Shown here: piece by piece, positions 39,370 to 48,116 of the stretch
Position numbering within the stretch: position 1 is the stretch's first letter
Layout of the letters: every line of letters starts with the position of its first letter
NCBI GenBank assembly: GCA_003280985.1
Contig: QCDH01000007.1
Coordinates: 1 to 54,160 of the forward strand
From: Prochlorococcus sp. AG-355-A18
GTDB taxonomy: Bacteria > Cyanobacteriota > Cyanobacteriia > PCC-6307 > Cyanobiaceae
DNA: 54,160 nucleotides
Direction: 5' to 3'
Translations under genes and position numbers: made by a program
The notes under the pieces: generated by a model
Told to the model about the DNA's origin: nothing
Seen by the model: the letters and a program-made list of their open reading frames with translations, nothing else
Database searches by the model: none

Positions 39370-40019
39370 GATTTTTCACCTCCTTTTTTGCCTACAACAT
39401 TATTTGGCTTAATGTTGACAATTGAGCCGGGCTTACCTGGAACAGAACCCTTTACTACAAGCAAATTCTTCTGATCATCAATTTTTAGAACTAACAATCC
39501 TTTGGTAGTTATCTGTTTTCCTCCATATCTTCCTGCCATTCTTTTCCCTGGATAAATTCTACCCGGAGTTGTTCCTGCTCCTGTAGATCCTGGTGCTCTA
39601 TGATTTTTTGAACCATGACTCATAGGACCTCTGCTAAAACCATGTCTTTTCTGGTAACCTGCAAAACCTCTACCCATAGATTTGCCACTGATATCAACTT
39701 TTTGACCAACCTCAAAGTTTTTTACAGTTATTTGTTTTCCGATTTCATAAGATGAAGTTTCTTCAACCCTATATTCTTTTAAATGCTTTAAAAGTTCTTC
39801 ACCTGATTTCAATAAGTGTCCCTTTTCAGGTTTGCTTAAATGCTTCTCTTTGGACAAGCCATAACCTATCTGAACGGCGGTATAACCATCCAAAGCAGTT
39901 GTTTTCAATTGAGTGACACGGCACGGACCAGCCTCTATAAGAGTAACTGGTACCGAATTACCTTTATCATCGAAAAGTTGGGACATGCCCAATTTCTTTC
40001 CTAAAATTCCGATAGACAT
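39366..40019 (-). CDS. rplC: Large ribosomal subunit protein uL3
   Basis: 217 residues starting [26 protein letters not shown] and the loop G-S[12 protein letters not shown] are signatures. First gene of the minus-strand ribosomal block; rpsJ, which begins this operon in many bacteria, is not here. Its leader (40020-40297) shares space with the ndhN promoter. Confidence 0.98.
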   Translation of the reverse strand: MSIGILGKKLGMSQLFDDKGNSVPVTLIEAGPCRVTQLKTTALDGYTAVQIGYGLSKEKHLSKPEKGHLLKSGEELLKHLKEYRVEETSSYEIGKQITVKNFEVGQKVDISGKSMGRGFAGYQKRHGFSRGPMSHGSKNHRAPGSTGAGTTPGRIYPGKRMAGRYGGKQITTKGLLVLKIDDQKNLLVVKGSVPGKPGSIVNIKPNNVVGKKGGEKS

Positions 40020-40297
40020 AAGACTAAATTAGGCTAGCTCGTAATAATTTTTTAATTATCTAAACCCTTCAGTTATTAAGGTGAAGTTAATTAAAAAACA
40101 ATTAGTAAGGTCGAGACTTATCTGAAATAATAGATAGTTTCTCTCGGGAAAAACCCACCTAAGTTTTTTAACGAAACGCTAAAAATGTGAAATTTTCAGA
40201 GGCTCGGCTAGCTTGCGAGCTTAAAAATTCACTGAGTTACAATTGTACATCATCAAGTACCATAAAATAAAATAAAATAGAAATAAAGGAAATTTTT
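40020..40297. promoter_or_regulatory. Structured divergent region between rplC and ndhN
   Basis: 278 bases. Seen: the hairpin CGAGA/TCTCG with inner TATCT/AGATA (40112-40146); GGCTAGCTCG (40032-40041) and the near-copy GGCTAGCTTG (40206-40215), the latter inside a GCTCG/CGAGC stem (40202-40220); the palindrome TACAATTGTA (40238-40247), whose first half is a possible -10 for ndhN; and an AAAAT-type tandem (40262-40279). The rplC leader RNA could fold through the two GCTAGC copies. Confidence 0.55.
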
Positions 40298-40774
40298 ATG
40301 CCATTACTTCTCTCAGGGAAAAAGTTTCATAGCGATTTAAAAACTAACAAATGCCTAGCAATATTTGCTCCTCTTGAAGGTGGTTATGAAACTCGTCTTT
40401 TGAGAAGAATGAGGGCCAAAGGCTTTAAAACTTATATAACTTCAGCAAGAGGGCTTGGAGATCCAGAAGTTTTCTTGCTCAAATTGCATGGCGTTAGACC
40501 ACCTCACCTTGGTCATCAAAGTGTAGGAAGAAACGGAGCGCTTGGGGAAGTTCAACAAGTAATCCCACAAGCTTCTGAGTTATTTAATGAAGATGATAAA
40601 AATAAATTACTTTGGTTATTAGAAGGTCAAGTATTATCTCAATCTGAATTAGAGAGCTTAATAGAGATTTGCACTAACGATAATAAACTAACAATAGTTG
40701 TTGAAATGGGGGGTTCAAGAAAACTTGAATGGAAACCATTAAGTAATTATATTTTGGATGAATTTGAAAGTTAA
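40298..40774 (+). CDS. ndhN: NDH-1 complex subunit N
   Basis: 158 residues, soluble, with [15 protein letters not shown] and [18 protein letters not shown] near the middle. NdhN is a cyanobacterial and plastid subunit of the peripheral arm of NDH-1, which works in cyclic electron flow and respiration. GGAAATTTTT lies before its ATG. It is followed by ldpA after 5 bases. Confidence 0.95.
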   Translation: MPLLLSGKKFHSDLKTNKCLAIFAPLEGGYETRLLRRMRAKGFKTYITSARGLGDPEVFLLKLHGVRPPHLGHQSVGRNGALGEVQQVIPQASELFNEDDKNKLLWLLEGQVLSQSELESLIEICTNDNKLTIVVEMGGSRKLEWKPLSNYILDEFES

Positions 40775-40779
40775 ATTGT

Positions 40780-41787
40780 TTGATTAAAACCAAGAATAAA
40801 AAAGATAAATGGATTAAGTTAATTTGTGGTGCCAGTAATGAAGATATTGTTGCCATAGAAGATTTATGTGCAATTTTTACTGCTGCTGGTGTCGACTACA
40901 TAGATGTTGCAGCAGAAGAATCTATAGTTTATGCAGCAAAAAAAGGAATCGATTGGGCAAAAAAAGTCTTTAAAAACTCCCCTGGAATAATGATAAGCAT
41001 TAGTGATGGTAATGATATCCACTTTCGAAAAGCAAAATTTGATCCTTTAAAATGTCCCCCTAGTTGTCCAAGACCATGCGAAAAAGTATGCCCCACCTTT
41101 GCAATTGATAATTTCGGAATTAAAGAGAGTAAATGTTATGGATGTGGGAGATGTTTAAATAGTTGTCCTCTAAATCTAATTAGTGAATATGAATATAATT
41201 TGTCAAAAAATGATTTAGCATCAACACTTCAAAAAATAAGGCCTAATGCAGTAGAAATTCATACAGAAATCAATCGCCTAGATTCTTTTACAAAAGTTGT
41301 AAGTATCCTTAAAAGTTCTGGAATGAAATTAGACAAGATATCTATTAGTTGTGGATTAAATCAATCTTTCAAAAAAGCCCAAGAGCCCGAAGATCTTTTG
41401 AAAGCTCTTTGGGAAAGATATGAAATTCTGAATGAGCTAGATATACCCCTTATTTGGCAACTAGATGGAAGGCCAATGTCTGGAGATCTTGCTCCCACAA
41501 CAAGTAGAGATACTGTTAAGTTGTTTGAAAAAATCGGTTCAGATCTTCCACCAGGATTAATTCAATTAGCAGGAGGAACAAATGAAAAAACTCATGAATT
41601 GTTGAATTCAAACAATCTCCCAGATGGAATAGCATTTGGAAGTGCTGCAAGAAAAATTATGCAGCCCCTTATTGAATTTGCTCACAAAAATAACAAAAAA
41701 CTCTATGAGTATCCTGAAATAATGGGTTTGGCGATCAAAAAAGCTCAGAAATTTCTAGAGCCATGGAAATCGAACTCATTCAAATAA
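40780..41787 (+). CDS. ldpA: LdpA, iron-sulfur light/redox protein linked to the circadian clock
   Basis: 335 residues from a TTG start. Cysteine clusters C-P-P-S-C-P-R-P-C-E-K-V-C-P and C-Y-G-C-G-R-C-L-N-S-C-P at about 95-135 bind iron-sulfur centres; the rest resembles a TIM-barrel. In Synechococcus elongatus LdpA carries redox-sensitive Fe-S centres and helps set clock period according to light. It sits 5 bases after ndhN, which suits a sensor of electron-transport state. No kai gene is seen here. Confidence 0.88.
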   Translation: MIKTKNKKDKWIKLICGASNEDIVAIEDLCAIFTAAGVDYIDVAAEESIVYAAKKGIDWAKKVFKNSPGIMISISDGNDIHFRKAKFDPLKCPPSCPRPCEKVCPTFAIDNFGIKESKCYGCGRCLNSCPLNLISEYEYNLSKNDLASTLQKIRPNAVEIHTEINRLDSFTKVVSILKSSGMKLDKISISCGLNQSFKKAQEPEDLLKALWERYEILNELDIPLIWQLDGRPMSGDLAPTTSRDTVKLFEKIGSDLPPGLIQLAGGTNEKTHELLNSNNLPDGIAFGSAARKIMQPLIEFAHKNNKKLYEYPEIMGLAIKKAQKFLEPWKSNSFK

Positions 41788-41881
41788 TATTTTTATTTTT
41801 CAAAACTAGCCCCATGTTTATAAAAAATTTGTATTTTTTGGATAGAAAAAAATCTTTTCATGTATTAAAATAGTAATCCAA

Positions 41882-41953
41882 TGGGCCGTCGCCAAGTGGT
41901 AAGGCATCGGGTTTTGGTCTCGACATTCCTAGGTTCGAATCCTAGCGGCCCAG
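41882..41953 (+). tRNA. tRNA-Gln (anticodon TTG)
   Basis: 72 bases. Acceptor TGGGCCG pairs with CGGCCCA, discriminator G. The anticodon stem TCGGG/CTCGA holds loop TTTTGGT, giving anticodon TTG (codons CAA, CAG). The T arm CTAGG-TTCGAAT-CCTAG is perfect. CCA is not encoded. It lies 13 bases before the next HAD gene. Confidence 0.97.
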
Positions 41954-41966
41954 TTCTAATATTCAA

Positions 41967-42752
41967 TTGGTGTCTTCTCAAAAAATTTTTCTATTTGATT
42001 TTGATGGAGTAATAGTTGATGGAATGCAAGAATATTGGCATAGCTCCTTGCTGGCCTGTGAAAGATATTTAAATTCACCCAACATCACTATTGATCAAAA
42101 ACTTTATCAAGGAGTACCAAATTCTTTCAAAGAAATTAGGCCTTGGGTTAAATATGGTTGGGAAATGATTCTAATTGTTCACGAAATTATAAAAACAGAA
42201 AATCCATTAAAAAGTAATAATAAAGATGATTTCATTAATAATTATCATCAAAATTGCCAGAGGATATTAAATGAAAATTCCTGGATAGCAGAAGATATAC
42301 AAAAAATGTTAGATAAGTCTCGAAAGTACCAAATTGATAAAGATTTTAAATCGTGGGTAAATTTACATAAACCTTTTTTTGAAATCATAAATTTTATGAA
42401 AGAATTAAGCAAAAGAGAAATCAAAACTGGAGTTATAACAACTAAAGGTAAAATATTTGCAGAAAAAATTCTTAAACAATTAAATATTTTTCCAGAATTT
42501 ATTTTTGGTTATGAATCAGGAACAAAAATCAAAATAGCTGAAAAACTTACACAAACTTATGAAATTTTAGGCTTTATAGAAGATAGAAAAAAAACTCTAA
42601 TCGATATTAAACAAAATTCAGAAACTTCTCACATTCCATGCTTCCTAGCTGATTGGGGATATTTAAAAGAATCAGATAAAAATGAGTTAAGTAATGAAAT
42701 CAGATTATTAAAATTAGGAAACCTTGGAGAATTAGTTGCAATTCAAAGATAA
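41967..42752 (+). CDS. HAD-superfamily hydrolase
   Basis: 261 residues from TTG, or from the GTG directly after it. Motif I F-D-F-D-G-V is near residue 10, motif II V-I-T-T-K-G-K near 153, and motif IV I-E-D-R near 203. A large helical cap lies between. Substrate unknown; the closest general group is phosphoglycolate phosphatase-like proteins. It follows tRNA-Gln and ends just before the recA promoter. Confidence 0.78.
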   Translation: MVSSQKIFLFDFDGVIVDGMQEYWHSSLLACERYLNSPNITIDQKLYQGVPNSFKEIRPWVKYGWEMILIVHEIIKTENPLKSNNKDDFINNYHQNCQRILNENSWIAEDIQKMLDKSRKYQIDKDFKSWVNLHKPFFEIINFMKELSKREIKTGVITTKGKIFAEKILKQLNIFPEFIFGYESGTKIKIAEKLTQTYEILGFIEDRKKTLIDIKQNSETSHIPCFLADWGYLKESDKNELSNEIRLLKLGNLGELVAIQR

Positions 42753-42760
42753 TCAGCTAG

Positions 42761-42774
42761 AGTACAGGTGTACT
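42761..42774 (+). promoter_or_regulatory. lexA box: LexA-type SOS box of recA
   Basis: AGTACAGGTGTACT fits the cyanobacterial LexA consensus RGTAC-N3-DGTWCB fully. It abuts the -10-like TATAGT at 42774-42779 and lies 85 bases before the recA ATG, the arrangement of a repressor blocking the polymerase. lexA itself is not in the window. Confidence 0.8.
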
Positions 42775-42779
42775 ATAGT
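42774..42779 (+). promoter_or_regulatory. Candidate -10 element of recA
   Basis: TATAGT, overlapping the last base of the SOS box. The expected start of transcription would be near 42786, giving a leader of about 70 bases. No clear -35 hexamer was seen. Confidence 0.5.
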
Positions 42780-42858
42780 TTGTATTTATGAAGTTTGGTT
42801 TAAATAAAAATTTCCAAATTTAGAATAATTACAAGAACTTTAACCGATAAATCAAACA

Positions 42859-43956
42859 ATGAGCCTTGAAGAAAAGAAAAAAACTGAATCAAAAGAAAAA
42901 GACAAGGCATTAAGTCTTGTCTTAGGTCAAATAGAAAGAAATTTTGGACGGGGTTCAATAATGAGACTTGGTGACGCCTCAAGAATGAAAGTAGAAACAA
43001 TATCTACTGGAGCGCTCACCTTAGATTTAGCATTAGGAGGAGGCTATCCAAAAGGAAGAGTAGTAGAAGTTTACGGACCAGAAAGTTCAGGAAAAACTAC
43101 ATTAACGCTTCACGCGATTGCGGAAGTCCAAAAAAATGGAGGAGTAGCTGCATTTGTAGATGCTGAGCATGCACTCGATCCAGTTTATGCGGCCTCTTTA
43201 GGTGTTGATGTTGAAAATTTGTTAGTTTCACAGCCAGATACTGGTGAAATGGCTCTAGAAATAGTTGACCAACTTATAAGATCGAGTGCGGTAGATCTTG
43301 TAGTTGTTGACTCGGTCGCAGCACTAACCCCAAGAGCCGAGATAGAAGGAGAAATGGGAGATCACGTAATTGGAAGCCAAGCAAGGCTAATGAGCCAAGC
43401 GATGAGAAAAATAACAGGAAATATTGGCAAATCTGGATGTACGGTAATATTCCTGAATCAATTACGCCTAAAAATTGGCGTTACATACGGCAATCCAGAA
43501 ACAACCACAGGAGGTAATGCATTAAAATTTTACGCCTCAGTAAGACTTGATATCAGAAGAATTCAAACTCTTAAAAGAGGTACTGAGGAATATGGCATAA
43601 GAGCAAAAGTGAAAGTAGCAAAAAACAAAGTTGCACCTCCATTTAGAATTGCAGAATTTGATATTCTCTTTGGGAAAGGTATTAGTACAACAGGATGCTT
43701 ATTAGATTTAGCAGAAGAGACCAATATCATCATAAGGAGAGGTGCTTGGTATAGTTATGAAGGAGAAAATATTGGACAAGGAAGAGATAATACAATTATT
43801 TGGCTTGATCAAAACTTAGAAATCAGGAATAAAGTAGAATCTATGGTTAAAGAGAAATTAACAGAAGGAACTGAAGTCAGTTCTAATTCAATGAAAGCAT
43901 TAAATAGCAATCCTGCTAATACAATCGCTGTTAATGATATAAAAACAGTAGCTTAG
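42859..43956 (+). CDS. recA: RecA recombinase
   Basis: 365 residues. Walker A is G-P-E-S-S-G-K-T-T near residue 75, Walker B is L-V-V-V-D-S-V near 150, and the conserved loop with F-L-N-Q-L-R is near residue 195. The DNA-binding loop 2 has [12 protein letters not shown]. RecA forms filaments on single-stranded DNA, pairs homologues and triggers LexA cleavage. Its stop is only 2 bases from the end of the convergent DUF2839 gene, with no terminator hairpin between. Confidence 0.99.
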   Translation: MSLEEKKKTESKEKDKALSLVLGQIERNFGRGSIMRLGDASRMKVETISTGALTLDLALGGGYPKGRVVEVYGPESSGKTTLTLHAIAEVQKNGGVAAFVDAEHALDPVYAASLGVDVENLLVSQPDTGEMALEIVDQLIRSSAVDLVVVDSVAALTPRAEIEGEMGDHVIGSQARLMSQAMRKITGNIGKSGCTVIFLNQLRLKIGVTYGNPETTTGGNALKFYASVRLDIRRIQTLKRGTEEYGIRAKVKVAKNKVAPPFRIAEFDILFGKGISTTGCLLDLAEETNIIIRRGAWYSYEGENIGQGRDNTIIWLDQNLEIRNKVESMVKEKLTEGTEVSSNSMKALNSNPANTIAVNDIKTVA

Positions 43957-43958
43957 AT

Positions 43959-44204
43959 TTATAAAGAATCAGCTAAAGTCCACCACCCAGCAGCAGGGCC
44001 TATAAATCTCACTACAATCCATAAGATTACTAACCCTCCGATTCCAAACCAACTGGCCTTAATACTTAATTTAATTAGGTTATCTCTTTGATTGATTGTA
44101 AATGGGAGCCATTCAAATAATCTTGGAGACTCATCAATTTTAGTTTTAGTATTATTTTTTTTTGGAGGTAAACCAAGTGTTTTACGTCTTTTTGCTTCTC
44201 CCAT
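43959..44204 (-). CDS. DUF2839-like small membrane protein
   Basis: 81 residues: M-G-E-A-K-R-R-K-T-L-G-L-P-P-K at the N terminus, and one hydrophobic segment (about 51-72) near the C terminus, ending W-W-T-L-A-D-S-L. This layout is typical of the cyanobacterial DUF2839 family, whose function is unknown. It follows the DinG-like gene by 29 bases on the same strand. Confidence 0.8.
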   Translation of the reverse strand: MGEAKRRKTLGLPPKKNNTKTKIDESPRLFEWLPFTINQRDNLIKLSIKASWFGIGGLVILWIVVRFIGPAAGWWTLADSL

Positions 44205-44233
44205 ATTTCTTTAGTTATTTACAAAATCATAAC

Positions 44234-45682
44234 CTAATCAAAAGGTAGCATATAGTTAATTTGTTTTGAGGGTTGAATGTTTTGCAAAAGTAATCTTCCC
44301 CAGTTTCTTTTATTTGCTCTTCCATCTAGGATTATTAACTTACCTGAATTTCTTCTTAAAGGAGAAATAGATCTTTCAAGTTTAATTCTAGCTTGAGGAA
44401 GAAAGAAGTCTCTAAACCAATCTTGAGAAAGCTTCTTTTTATGAGAGACCGTAATTGCATTAATGGGTTCTGACATATTTGGAATCGGAAGTAAAGGAAT
44501 GATAATTTGTTCTGGAATTTGAATTAAATAAGAATTCATAATCCACCAGTCAAAACTAGAGCAAAGAATTTCATTTCTACCATGGGGAATTGTCTCTAGC
44601 AATACTCTCTTCCCGTAAGTAGAGGCTAATTCCGTAGCAAGATTAGTTTTTAAATCAATATCATCAGACAATACTAAAGTTAAACCCTTTCTAAAAAGTA
44701 TTAACTTTTTGCATTTGTCCAAGATTGAATTGGTAAAAAGAGGATTATTAGGAAGCAACTGTTTAGAGGGTATATATAAAGAAATCTTTTTCTCTTCAAA
44801 ATTACTCTTAAAATTAATAACTAAGTCAATATCTAAACTATGTTTTTTAAAATACATTTGGAAAAAATTATCTTTTCTCAATGCTGATAAAAAAACAAAT
44901 TTATTATTTGAAAAAAATTCCTTAATTTGAAAAAGCTCATCTATTGGCTGTAAATACAAATTCCAATCTAAATTTGTATCGTTTAACTTTACCCAGCATG
45001 CCCAACCTTGAGATAATGCTTTGTTGACGCTTAAAAATTTATCAGAAAAAAAAGAATTTTCATGAAAAAAGTTTGACAAGAAACTAATTTCTTTTTCATC
45101 TAAATTGATATAACTATTTCCTAAGACCTTTCTCAAGAAGAACTTTTTCTTCAACGAATCATATACTTTTATAAATTTTTGATTGATTAATTCAAATTCT
45201 TTAAAATTTTTTGTCCAATCCTTTTTAAGTAAAGAAATCCTAAAATGATTTTTTAAATCCTGTTTTATATCCTCTATTCCTGAATAAACTATTCGATGAT
45301 TTCTAAGATTACGAGAATTGGGATCATTAAGAAAATGTTGGATGGTTATCAAGTGAACATGATGATTTGCAAAAATAAATTGATCATTTTTCAAAATAAA
45401 ATTAAAACCTAGATTTTTCAATGAATCAATCTGAAATTGGTTTATAAATTGGATTTTTTCTTTAGATAAAATAAAAGTTGAATCCTCTTCCTTTAAAAAT
45501 AAAGAAATCAAAATTGGAGGTAACCAATCATAGCTAGAGAAAATTTCTGAATTAATTAGATAGGTAGAATCATTTTCAATACATTTGGAAACTATCCTCC
45601 CAAAAGAATATATGTGCTCCCAATTAATACTTTGATCTCTCAAAAAATTTTTCAAATATTGATGACTTAAAATTTCAAGCAT
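44234..45682 (-). CDS. Degenerate DinG-like helicase
   Basis: 482 residues. The C-terminal half keeps the order of DinG/XPD-family elements: F-V-F-L-S-A-L-R where S-A-T-L is expected, Y-I-P-S-K-Q, I-I-P-L-L-P-I-P, and L-I-I-L-D-G-R. The N-terminal part retains only a trace (A-N-H-H). No Walker A (G-x-G-K-T) and no DEAH box can be found, and the G-R-L-I-R of motif VI is changed to S-P-L-R-R. It is therefore unlikely to hydrolyse ATP as a normal helicase, yet the frame is long and intact. Role unknown. Confidence 0.65.
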   Translation of the reverse strand: MLEILSHQYLKNFLRDQSINWEHIYSFGRIVSKCIENDSTYLINSEIFSSYDWLPPILISLFLKEEDSTFILSKEKIQFINQFQIDSLKNLGFNFILKNDQFIFANHHVHLITIQHFLNDPNSRNLRNHRIVYSGIEDIKQDLKNHFRISLLKKDWTKNFKEFELINQKFIKVYDSLKKKFFLRKVLGNSYINLDEKEISFLSNFFHENSFFSDKFLSVNKALSQGWACWVKLNDTNLDWNLYLQPIDELFQIKEFFSNNKFVFLSALRKDNFFQMYFKKHSLDIDLVINFKSNFEEKKISLYIPSKQLLPNNPLFTNSILDKCKKLILFRKGLTLVLSDDIDLKTNLATELASTYGKRVLLETIPHGRNEILCSSFDWWIMNSYLIQIPEQIIIPLLPIPNMSEPINAITVSHKKKLSQDWFRDFFLPQARIKLERSISPLRRNSGKLIILDGRANKRNWGRLLLQNIQPSKQINYMLPFD

Positions 45683-45777
45683 TTATAATTAATTTAATTT
45701 CAAAAACATGCAAAATTTATGAACCTAATATACAAAAAATTGGTATCAATAAAAGAGGGTCTTGTATTAATTAATTT

Positions 45778-46617
45778 ATGAAAATTGGAATAGTAGGATT
45801 AGGATTAATTGGTGGTTCTTTAGGATTAAAACTCCAAAGTCTAAATCATACAATTTATGGAATAGCAAATAATGAATTTAATGAAAAAAAAGCTAAGGAT
45901 AAAAAACTTGCAAATTTTGTTAGCTGTGATCTGAGCTTATTAAAAAAATGTGAGCTAATAATTTTGGCATTGCCTATCAAAGATTTGATCAGTCCGTCGC
46001 AACAATTAGTAGCATCAATACCTCAGGAAGCAATACTAACTGATGTCGGCTCTGTAAAAGATCCAATTGTAAATACATGGGAAAATTCACATCCTCTATT
46101 TATTGGATCTCATCCAATGGCAGGAACAGAAAAAAAAGGAGTTGATTCAGGTTTTGAAGGTCTTTTTAAAAATGCAAAATGGATTATTACCCCAACACAA
46201 AATAGTGATTTAAATTCAGTCAGAACTATTTCCGAGCTCATAAAATCAATGGATTGTGAAATTTGCCAAGCTTCGCCAAAAGAGCATGATGAAGCAGTAT
46301 CTCTAATTTCTCATTTGCCTATATTTTTAGCTTCTGCCCTCATAGAAACTGCGCAAACAAAAAATAATCAATCTTTATTAGATCTCTCGCAAAAATTAGC
46401 TGCTACAGGATTTGCTGACACTTCGAGAGTTGGCGGAGGCAATGAACAACTAGGCTTGGATTTAGCCATTAATAATCAGATTAATGTTTTAAATTCCATT
46501 AATAATTTTAAAAATAAGCTGAATATACTGGAATCTCTTATTAAAGAAAAAAATTGGGATTTACTTTCTAAAAAACTTGCTGAAGCAAAAGAAAACAGAC
46601 AAAATTTTATAAACTAA
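45778..46617 (+). CDS. tyrA: Prephenate/arogenate dehydrogenase
   Basis: 279 residues. The NAD(P)-binding motif is G-L-G-L-I-G-G-S at the N terminus, followed by T-D-V-G-S-V-K and G-S-H-P-M-A-G-T-E-K-K-G-V, which mark TyrA. It makes tyrosine from arogenate or prephenate; cyanobacterial enzymes usually prefer arogenate with NADP. Its 3' end overlaps that of the convergent CrtD-like gene by 11 bases. Confidence 0.94.
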   Translation: MKIGIVGLGLIGGSLGLKLQSLNHTIYGIANNEFNEKKAKDKKLANFVSCDLSLLKKCELIILALPIKDLISPSQQLVASIPQEAILTDVGSVKDPIVNTWENSHPLFIGSHPMAGTEKKGVDSGFEGLFKNAKWIITPTQNSDLNSVRTISELIKSMDCEICQASPKEHDEAVSLISHLPIFLASALIETAQTKNNQSLLDLSQKLAATGFADTSRVGGGNEQLGLDLAINNQINVLNSINNFKNKLNILESLIKEKNWDLLSKKLAEAKENRQNFIN

Positions 46618-48112
46618 AGTTTTCTATACCTTTGGAAGCTAAAATTTGCCTTGAAACCATTAATGCAGACTGACTGACACCTGCAGTCCCCTCTCCTGGA
46701 TAAATCGAATCTCCACATAACCATAAACCTTCAAAAGGTGTCCTACTTGATAATCCAAATAACCCAAAAATATCTGGATTTTGACCAAGCCCGCCTACTA
46801 TTCCATTAGGTCTTTTTGTCCATTTTTCAAAGCCCAATGGAGTTGCTAATTCCCTATGTAGCCATTTTTCAGGATCAATATCAAATTGACTTTCCAATTC
46901 AAGGGATATTTTTTTTATGAAACCATTTTTCTTCTTTAAGTAAGTTTGTTTATCTAGATCAAACCAATCTTTAGTTTTGGTAAAGATACTGGCAATTAAA
47001 GTAACCTCACCTTCCGGCGCTCTTCCATCACCATCATCACTGATTGATACAAATAAGGAACAAAATTCTTTCGAAACAAATTGATAATGATTAGAGAATG
47101 TTTTTTTGATATGTTCTTTTTTTAATGCTGAATAAAAAACTACAGCTCCATTTGGATCAGGCAAATTATTAAGTCGATTTTTATAATTTTTTTTTCTTTC
47201 TAAAGGATCTTTCAAATGCTTGAGCAAAGATTGTGGAGGCGCGGTATAAATCACATCTTTTGCTTGGTAAATAAATGATTTTTTTTTCGAATTAGCAGAT
47301 ACATGCCAACACATATTTACGTCGTCAAAATTTATAGAGTTAACTTCTTGTCCAAAAATTAAATTAACTCCAGTTTTAATCAATGAACTTTCTAATGATT
47401 CAGTTAAAGACTGCATAGATTTTTTAAGATGCCAGAGACCATGTGGCTGTTGACACATCTGAAGAACAGTAGATCCATATAATGCTGCAGTATTATAAAC
47501 GTCCTCTTGAGAATAAAGTTTTAGTTGAAGATTTAAGAATTTAATCAAGCGCTCATTCTTGGATAATCCACATATCCGCAATAGATCAAAAACAGTAGAT
47601 TTAAGTAAGATACCTGTGACAATGTTTGAAGGTACTAGTGCTTTAAAAAGTTGAGAAAAATCCCAAAAATTACTTATTGGTATTACAGGATTATTATTGG
47701 CAAATATCCAATTACTTTCATGTATGAGGGTACAAAGTTTCCAAAATCTTTGACTCCCAGGAAACTGCATATCTAATTCAGCAATCCATTTACTTTTTTC
47801 GTACCAAATAGGTATAGGATTACCACCATCATTTAAATCAACAATGCAAGCAGGGTCTAAAATTGTGGCTTCTGGGGATGGAATATCTAAAAAATCAAAA
47901 ATTCTAGAATGTATTCCTCCCTTCTCTAACCCAGCAACCTGAGTTGCACCAACATCGAAAGTATAATTCTTTCTTTTAAAAGTACCGGCACATCCTCCGG
48001 CTTGAGTATGAGATTCGATTAAAGTCACTGATAAACCTTGTTTTGATAAAATCGCTGCAGAAGTTAGTCCTGCAATACCGGCGCCTACAACAATAACTTC
48101 AGACTTTCTCAT
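46607..48112 (-). CDS. crtD: CrtD-like carotenoid desaturase/isomerase family flavoprotein
   Basis: 501 residues. The FAD-binding V-V-G-A-G-I-A-G-L begins at residue 8, with E-S-H-T-Q-A-G-G-C-A-G-T typical of the CrtI/CrtH family and the C-terminal G-D-S-I-Y-P-G-E-G-T-A-G-V. The family holds phytoene desaturases, carotene isomerases (CrtH) and C-3',4' desaturases (CrtD); the length and pattern look closest to CrtD, but the substrate cannot be fixed from sequence. It starts 4 bases from the divergent fructosamine-kinase-like gene. Confidence 0.72.
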   Translation of the reverse strand: MRKSEVIVVGAGIAGLTSAAILSKQGLSVTLIESHTQAGGCAGTFKRKNYTFDVGATQVAGLEKGGIHSRIFDFLDIPSPEATILDPACIVDLNDGGNPIPIWYEKSKWIAELDMQFPGSQRFWKLCTLIHESNWIFANNNPVIPISNFWDFSQLFKALVPSNIVTGILLKSTVFDLLRICGLSKNERLIKFLNLQLKLYSQEDVYNTAALYGSTVLQMCQQPHGLWHLKKSMQSLTESLESSLIKTGVNLIFGQEVNSINFDDVNMCWHVSANSKKKSFIYQAKDVIYTAPPQSLLKHLKDPLERKKNYKNRLNNLPDPNGAVVFYSALKKEHIKKTFSNHYQFVSKEFCSLFVSISDDGDGRAPEGEVTLIASIFTKTKDWFDLDKQTYLKKKNGFIKKISLELESQFDIDPEKWLHRELATPLGFEKWTKRPNGIVGGLGQNPDIFGLFGLSSRTPFEGLWLCGDSIYPGEGTAGVSQSALMVSRQILASKGIENFSL

Positions 48113-48116
48113 TAAA

